In this document: positions 4,947 through 6,853 of the stretch, in pieces
Layout of the letters: each line of letters opens with the position of its first letter
How positions within the stretch are numbered: position 1 is the stretch's first letter
NCBI GenBank assembly: GCA_946481025.1
Contig: CAMLNA010000184.1
Location: 1-6,853, forward strand
Source of the DNA: an uncultured Rivibacter sp.
GTDB lineage: Bacteria; Pseudomonadota; Gammaproteobacteria; Burkholderiales; Burkholderiaceae
DNA: 6,853 bases
Direction of reading: 5' to 3'
The notes under the pieces: generated by a model
Database searches by the model: none
Seen by the model: only the letters and a program-made list of their open reading frames with translations
What the model was told of the DNA's origin: nothing
Program-made: the position numbers and the translations under genes

Positions 4947-6853
4947 ATGACATTCAACCGACTGTCGCGACGGGCACTGGTGTTCGCCACCGGCCTGTGC
5001 ATGGCCTTCGCCGCCGCCTCACAAGGGCTGCCGGCCGCCAAGGACGAGCCCTATCTCGGCCCCATCTCGCTGCAGGTCGATGCCACCGACCTTGACCGCA
5101 AGATATTTCGCGTGCGTGAAACGCTGCCGGCGCGCGCCGGCCGGCTCACCTTGCTGTACCCGCGCTGGATCCCCGGCCATCACGGCCCCACGGCCGACGC
5201 CGGCAAGCTCGCGGGCCTCAGGATCACTGCCGGCGGCGCGCCGCTGGCATGGACGCGCGACGCCGTGGAGCCGCACGTCTTCCACGTCGACGTACCCCAG
5301 GGCGTGAGCGCGCTGCAGCTGGAGTTCGAGCACCTGTCGCCGGTCACCAGCGACACCGGCCGCGTGACGATGACCCGCGAGATGCTCGGCGTGCAGTGGC
5401 ACACGGTGCTGCTGTACCCGGCCGGCCATGCCGCGAGCCGCATCGAGGTGGCGCCCAGCCTGAAGCTGCCGGCCGGCTGGCAGCACGGCACCGCGCTGCG
5501 GCCCGACCCGGCCCGGCCGGCCGCCGAAGGCTGGACGCACTACCGCAACGTCTCGGTCGAGACGCTGGTCGATTCGCCGGTCTTCGCCGGGCGGCACTTC
5601 AGGCGTGTGGAGCTCGAAGGGCCGGCCTCGCGCCGCCCGGTGGCGCTCAACATGATGGGCGACGAGCCGTCTCACATTGCCGCCACCGTGGAGCAGCTCA
5701 ATGCGCATCGCCAGCTCGTCCTGCAGAGCGACCGGCTGTTCGGCGCGCGCCATTTCGCGCACTACGACTTCCTGCTCGCCATGAGCGACAGCTTCGGCGG
5801 CATCGGCCTCGAGCACCACCAGTCGAGCGAGAACGGCGTGAAGCCCGGTTACTTCAAGGACTGGGGCAAGGCCATCCTGTCGCGCGAGCTGCTGCCGCAC
5901 GAGTACGTGCACTCGTGGAACGGCAAGTTCCGCCGCCCGGCCGAGCTGACCACCGACCACTACAACGAGCCGATGCGCGACAGCCTGCTGTGGGTCTACG
6001 AAGGCCAGACGCAGTACTGGGGCAACGTGCTCACCGTGCGCAGCGGTCTGGCCTCGCTGGAGCAGGCGCGCGACGGCTGGGCCACGATCGCCGCATGGGC
6101 CGAGCGCCGCGCCGGCCGCCAGTGGCGCAACCTCCAGGACACCACGCAGGAAGCCATCATCGGCTGGCGGGCCCAGAAGGACTGGGCCGACTGGCAGCGC
6201 GGCGCCGACTACTACGACGAGGCGGCGCTCGTCTGGCTCGACGCCGACACGCTGATCCGCGAACGCTCGGGCGGCAGGAAGTCTCTCGACGACTTCGCCC
6301 GCGCCTTCTTCGGCGTGGAGGACGGCCGGGTGGCGCCGCTCACCTACACCTTCGACGACGTGGTGAAGGCACTCAACGGCGTGCTGGCCCACGACTGGGC
6401 CGGCTTCCTGCGCGAGCGGCTCGACAACCATGAGAAGGCGCCGCTCGACGGCCTGGCGCGCGGCGGCTGGAAGCTCGTCTACACCGAAACGCCCAGCGAG
6501 TTCTTCAAGGCCGAGGAGGCCGATGCCAAGCGCACCCACCTCAACCATTCGATCGGCCTGTCGGTGGACAACGGCAGCGGCAAGGTCACCACGGTGAACT
6601 GGGACAGCCCGGCCTGGCGGGCCGGCGTGGCCCCCGGGGCCACGCTGGTGGCGGTGAACCTGAGGGCCTTCAAGCCGGAGGTGCTGAAGGACGCCATCAC
6701 CGCCGCCAAGGACGGCCGGGCGCTGGAACTGCTGCTGAAGGAGGGCGACAACTACCGCATCGTGCGCATCGACTACCGCGGCGGCCTGCGCTACCCGAAG
6801 CTCGAGCGCCTGCCGGGCACCGAGGACCGCCTGAGCAAGCTGCTGGCGCCGCG
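4947..6853 (+). CDS. M61-family metallopeptidase with PDZ domain, exported (3' end outside window)
   Basis: The frame is open from the ATG at 4947 to the window edge, giving 635 complete codons and no stop. Residues 1-28 look like a signal peptide: basic MTFNRLSRR, then a hydrophobic run ALVFATGLCMAFAAAS. A beta-rich N-terminal domain follows (about 30-190). The gluzincin catalytic domain has the zinc motif HEYVH at 318-322 followed by SWNGKFRRP, and E352 in WVYEGQTQYWG as third ligand. GGIGLEHHQSS before the zinc site is also typical of M61 (glycyl aminopeptidase family). A PDZ domain spans about 534-612 (SIGLSVDNGSGKV, SPAWRAGVAPGATLVAVN). It probably trims peptides in the periplasm or outside the cell; glycine or alanine preference is known only for a few members. 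Family members are often about 600-650 residues, so only a short tail should be missing. Confidence 0.94.
   Translation, partial: MTFNRLSRRALVFATGLCMAFAAASQGLPAAKDEPYLGPISLQVDATDLDRKIFRVRETLPARAGRLTLLYPRWIPGHHGPTADAGKLAGLRITAGGAPLAWTRDAVEPHVFHVDVPQGVSALQLEFEHLSPVTSDTGRVTMTREMLGVQWHTVLLYPAGHAASRIEVAPSLKLPAGWQHGTALRPDPARPAAEGWTHYRNVSVETLVDSPVFAGRHFRRVELEGPASRRPVALNMMGDEPSHIAATVEQLNAHRQLVLQSDRLFGARHFAHYDFLLAMSDSFGGIGLEHHQSSENGVKPGYFKDWGKAILSRELLPHEYVHSWNGKFRRPAELTTDHYNEPMRDSLLWVYEGQTQYWGNVLTVRSGLASLEQARDGWATIAAWAERRAGRQWRNLQDTTQEAIIGWRAQKDWADWQRGADYYDEAALVWLDADTLIRERSGGRKSLDDFARAFFGVEDGRVAPLTYTFDDVVKALNGVLAHDWAGFLRERLDNHEKAPLDGLARGGWKLVYTETPSEFFKAEEADAKRTHLNHSIGLSVDNGSGKVTTVNWDSPAWRAGVAPGATLVAVNLRAFKPEVLKDAITAAKDGRALELLLKEGDNYRIVRIDYRGGLRYPKLERLPGTEDRLSKLLAP

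Noticed and set aside
5019..6548. A 509-codon minus-strand open frame across the M61 peptidase gene.
   Set aside because: No domain or motif is recognisable and the plus strand has a complete zinc site, signal peptide and PDZ domain, so the antisense frame is a shadow.

Overview
The window is uniformly G+C-rich, with tightly packed genes and extreme third-position G/C bias. Gene content (σ54 promoter, HutC-type GntR regulator, M61 peptidase, aldo/keto reductase) fits a proteobacterium, most likely a betaproteobacterium of the order Burkholderiales. That placement is inference from style and content; there is no rRNA or marker gene here.

Layout. From the left edge to about 3.83 kb, four genes lie head to tail on the minus strand. 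In transcription order they are: a GntR/HutC-type regulator (3826 to 3002), an FAD flavoprotein of the fumarate reductase/SdhA/AprA superfamily (2991 to 1261), a 77-residue two-cluster ferredoxin (1239 to 1006) and a HEAT-repeat protein (998 to 27). Gaps are 10, 21 and 7 bases, and two stop codons are fused to the next gene's Shine-Dalgarno sequence, so this reads as one operon. The flavoprotein and ferredoxin resemble the two subunits of adenylylsulfate reductase (AprA and AprB). However, the ferredoxin lacks the AprB tail and no sulfate-pathway partner is visible, so the substrate is unknown.

The 190-base gap upstream of the regulator (3827-4016) is the most informative non-coding stretch. 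Read on the minus strand it holds the rho-independent-like hairpin of the upstream gene, an NtrC-like dyad, two further dyads, an exact consensus σ54 (-24/-12) promoter, and a 16-bp palindrome of the GT-N4-AC type used by HutC-family GntR regulators. The palindrome sits on the predicted transcription start and covers the regulator's ATG. The simplest model is an operon switched on by a σ54 activator, possibly NtrC under nitrogen limitation, and held off by its own GntR repressor until an effector arrives.

The right part is a different neighbourhood. A minus-strand aldo/keto reductase (4865 to 4017) is divergent, across 81 bases, from a plus-strand secreted M61-family metallopeptidase with a C-terminal PDZ domain (4947 to beyond the window edge). 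Neither has an evident functional link with the flavoprotein operon.
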